Source of the DNA: Udeniomyces pyricola
Lineage: Eukaryota; Basidiomycota; Tremellomycetes; Cystofilobasidiales; Mrakiaceae
Assembly: GCA_039545295.1 (NCBI GenBank)
Contig: BCIK01000017.1
Span: 124,001-188,000, forward strand
Direction: 5' to 3'
DNA: 64,000 nt
Shown here: positions 61,301 to 64,000 of the stretch, piece after piece
How positions within the stretch are numbered: the stretch's first letter is position 1
How the letters are laid out: every line of letters starts with the position of its first letter
Program-made: the position numbers and the translations under genes
The notes under the pieces: generated by a model
The model's input: the letters and a program-made list of their open reading frames with translations, nothing else
Told to the model about the DNA's origin: nothing
Databases searched by the model: none

Positions 61301-64000
61301 GTCGACGTTGGTTAGTGGGGGATCGGAAGGGTCGATGGTGAAGGACCATCCTGGTCGATCGACGGTTCATACGGGTGAAAATCAGGAGGTTCCGGAGGAG
61401 AGGAAGTTGACGTTGGATCAGATTCCCGAGATCAAAGCGGAGGATTTGGAGCCTCCTGTCACGAAGAAGGAGGAGGATGTGGAGAAGGAGGAGGGTGAGA
61501 AGAAGGAGGAGGGTGAGAAGAAGGAGGAAGAAGAATCTCCCGCCAAGAGCGAGCTAGAGCAAAAAGTGGACGAGCTCGAAGACAAAGAGGAAGATAAAAT
61601 CCTTCCTATCGATCAGGAAACCGGAGGAGTCGATGAGGAGTCTGTTACCCCTATCGCTACTTCCACTCCTTCTGCTGCTGATGAGGAAGTTCCCATCGTT
61701 TCTCACGAGAAAGATGACGTTTCCAACCCTGCCTCGCCTACGACTGAACCTATTCCCACGGAGGAGGAGACCGAGAAGGAGAAGCCTGCCGAGCCCGAAG
61801 CTACTCCTGCGGCTCCCACTACCACCACTACCACCGCCCCAACTGAGGTCGACGCCGACTTGCCCATCAACGAAGTTCCTCTCCTCCCGGCCGAACGCAC
61901 CGGACAGATCCCCTCTGGTCTCGAAGACTACTCTGCTCTCTCGGATATTGAGTCGCCCAAGGAGGAGAAGGAGGGAGTCTTACCGATCGATCAAGACGAG
62001 GAGGAAACCGAGGGAACGAAGCATGAGCATGTGAATGCTGCATTTGCTCATCCCGAGACGGGAGAGATCAAGACGGGAGCCGGAGCGTCGGAGGAGGAGG
62101 CGAAGGAGAAGGGAGAGGAGCAGCGTGAGGGAGGCGAAGAGAAGGAGGGAGTGTCGGACTCTTTGGCGTCGATGCCTGATACGCCGGTTGAGGAACTCGA
62201 GGTCCCTGTTGCGCTCGATCAGGAGGAGGAGACGAAGGTTGAGTCGCCCGTTGTCGCTTCGGAGGCGAAGGAGGAGAGCGAGAAGGAGACCGAAAAGGAG
62301 AAGGAGGAGGAGAAGGAACAGGCGAAGGAGGATGAAGTTGTCTCTACTGCCGCTCCGGTTGAGGATGCGTTCCCCCCTACGCCCGCCGAGGAAAAAGACC
62401 AAATTCTCCCCATCGACCGAGAAGAGAATGCTTCATCTACCATTACCACCGCCGCTGTCTCCGATAACGAGACCCCTGCTCCTACTGTCTCCGAACCCGA
62501 GGTCGCTGTCGAAGAGGCCAAAGAGGAACCTGCCACCGTTGTTCCTACCACCGACACTACGAGTTCCACCTTGTCATCTGCACCGATCGAAGAACACTCG
62601 ATCGCGTCCCTTCCTCCTACGCCTGTCGAGGAGAAGGATGAGATCTTGCCGATTGACCATGAAGAGAAGGATATCGTTGAGGTCGTTCAACCCAAGGAGG
62701 AAGAGGAGGATGAGCAGTCGGCGCCGTCGGTCGAGGAGGTTCCAGAGGTAGTAGAGGAAGAGAAAGAGGTGGAGCAGAAGGATGAACGACCTAAGTCGAC
62801 TGAACTCGTCTCGACTGAGCGTGAGGAGAAGGAGATGGTGGAGGAGGAGGAGGAGGAGGAGAAGAAGGAGGAGTTTGAGCACGTCGAGCACTCGATCGCT
62901 TCGCTTCCTGCTACTCCTGCCGAGGAGAAGGAGGGCATTCTTGCTATCGACCGCGAGAATGTCGCCGTCCCCGATCGGCAAGAGGCTGAGGAAGAGGCTG
63001 AGGAAGCACCCAAGGAGGAGAGGCGAAGGACGGGATCTGTCGATGTTAGAGTTGAGACCGTGACCGAAGTTCACCGATCCGAACCGGACCTCGCTGCTGA
63101 GAACTTGAACGTTACCGAGAGTATCGATCAGCAAACGCCACTTTACGAAAACGGTCAGTCTTGAGTTGGAGTCTTTTCTCTGTTGATTTTGCTCTTTTGT
63201 TTTGTCTTTGTCTTATTTGCCCTTTTGTTTTTCACGGAAGGAGGCTTCTGTTTCGTCTGGATCTCAAGACTGACCCGGCATCTCATCCTTTTTTTTTTTT
63301 TTTTTTTTTTTTCATCCCTCTGTTTCGCTCGTAACCTAGTCTCCCCCGAGGCGATTGCCGCCATTGACGACTCGGTCGCTCCCACCACGCCCCCTGTCAC
63401 CGAGCCCATCTCCATCGGTTGGGACCACGTCGAGACGCCCACCGATGACCTCTCGTCCGAAGCTGCCGAGGAACGAACCGACGCCGCCCTGGGCGTGGAG
63501 AGTCCCGGGGAGATTGCGGATGACTTGGGGTTGGAGAGCAAGGATTTGAGTCAAGAGGCTAAGCATGACCAAGTTCAAGGTTAGTTGTTGATTGGGTGTA
63601 GTAACTTGAATGGACATTGCCGGGTTTTCCTTTTTGCGTTGGTCTTATAGCTGAACCCGCCTTTGGTCATCCTTCTTTCTTCTTCTTTCTCCTCTCTGAT
63701 GTTGTCCGTTCCTCCACTCTGTCCTTGCATGTAGACACCGCGTCTACTCCCATCACTGTCTCCGAGCCTGAGCCGACGACTCCTGCTCCCGTGGTTGCCT
63801 CTCATCCGGAAGCCGAAGCTGAGTTCGTCTCGACCGAGACTGCCCAAGCAGAGCCTACCATGGACGATGCGGTCGACATCTCGGAGGACCCTTACGCTTC
63901 GTCCTCGATCAAGCCTGCGAGCGAGGACGAGACCCACCCCGCCGTTGCCGATGTCTCCGCGTCTACCGCCTCCGTCGAGAAGGAGGAGGACAAGGAGGAG
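58377..64000 (+). CDS. Very acidic low-complexity protein with recurrent LPIDxE motif (partial at right edge)
   Basis: Not recognised. Exons 58377-58416, 58921-59301, 59549-60256, 60529-63153, 63340-63579 and 63734 onward join in one frame for about 1420 residues and continue off the window. The N-terminus is basic (MAKKKSQHKKKGS), then Ser/Thr/Pro-rich. From exon 3 on it is Glu/Lys/Asp-rich, with charged helix-like blocks (KREARLASARHMIMLAEKKK-like region at about 60040-60130). In exon 4 a short motif recurs at 61596, 61974, 62401, 62641 and 62935: ILPIDQE, VLPIDQD, ILPIDRE, ILPIDHE and ILAIDRE. Several copies are preceded by S[IL]AS[LM]PxTPxEEK. The order basic head, acidic rod, repeated short motif suggests a scaffold or tether, but no function is known. 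Introns have long T or C tracts. The protein end is not seen. Confidence 0.75.
63289..63312 (+). repeat. 24-base poly-T before exon 5 of the acidic repeat gene
   Basis: Lies about 27 bases upstream of the acceptor (gtaacctag) and acts as an extreme polypyrimidine tract. Confidence 0.9.

Noticed and set aside
61600..62970. Open frames of 120-240 codons in other frames of the acidic repeat gene
   Set aside because: Arg-rich or Leu/Ser-rich translations are frame-shifted readings of GAG/AAG codons.

Overview
The window is nuclear DNA of an intron-rich fungus, most likely a basidiomycete (yeast or dimorphic type). Almost every gene carries several short introns (about 50-250 bases, GT...AG, often with C/T-rich 3' ends). 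Genes are monocistronic and lie on both strands. The protein set is fungal: Tel1/ATM, Bud20, a Zds1-like protein, mitoribosomal mS33, vacuolar carboxypeptidase S, a Zn2Cys6 transcription factor, an Rds1 ferritin-like secreted protein, Tma46, a PAK kinase with a CRIB motif, and a concentrative nucleoside transporter. I could not fix the species from sequence alone. One assembly gap (16373-16657) and a few single Ns near G homopolymers are present.

Layout. 1-4695 (-): N-terminal half of TEL1, running off the left edge. 5478-6585 (+): BUD20. 8185-9695 (+): a Ser-rich single-pass membrane protein. 11215-15810 (-): Zds1-like protein. 17106-17647 (+): mS33. 17648-21136: 3.5 kb with no confident gene. 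21137-23884 (+): carboxypeptidase S. 24235-28810 (+): Zn2Cys6 transcription factor. 29565-31609 (-): Rds1-like protein. 33225-35587 (-): TMA46. 36083-39631 (+): large acidic protein. 39632-43366: simple-sequence-rich spacer. 43367-47689 (-): Ste20/PAK kinase. 49751-53060 (+): CNT nucleoside transporter. 54064-55251 (-) and 55345-56189 (-): two unidentified small proteins, the second probably mitochondrial. 56648-57685 (+): F-box-like protein. 58377 to the right edge (+): a very acidic low-complexity protein with a recurring LPIDxE motif.

The genes do not form one pathway. They are housekeeping (60S ribosome export, mitoribosome, translation factor), signalling and cell-cycle (PAK, Zds1, Tel1), nutrient (CPS1, CNT) and lineage-specific low-complexity genes. 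For many genes I reconstructed the exons so that the reading frame closes exactly: BUD20 149 aa, mS33 109 aa, carboxypeptidase S 623 aa, transcription factor 1128 aa, Zds1-like 1413 aa, F-box 309 aa. The strongest non-coding signal is a pair of 14-bp dyad-symmetric boxes in the divergent promoter between the PAK kinase and the nucleoside transporter. They differ from each other by compensating base changes. The least understood protein feature is the LPIDxE repeat in the last gene.
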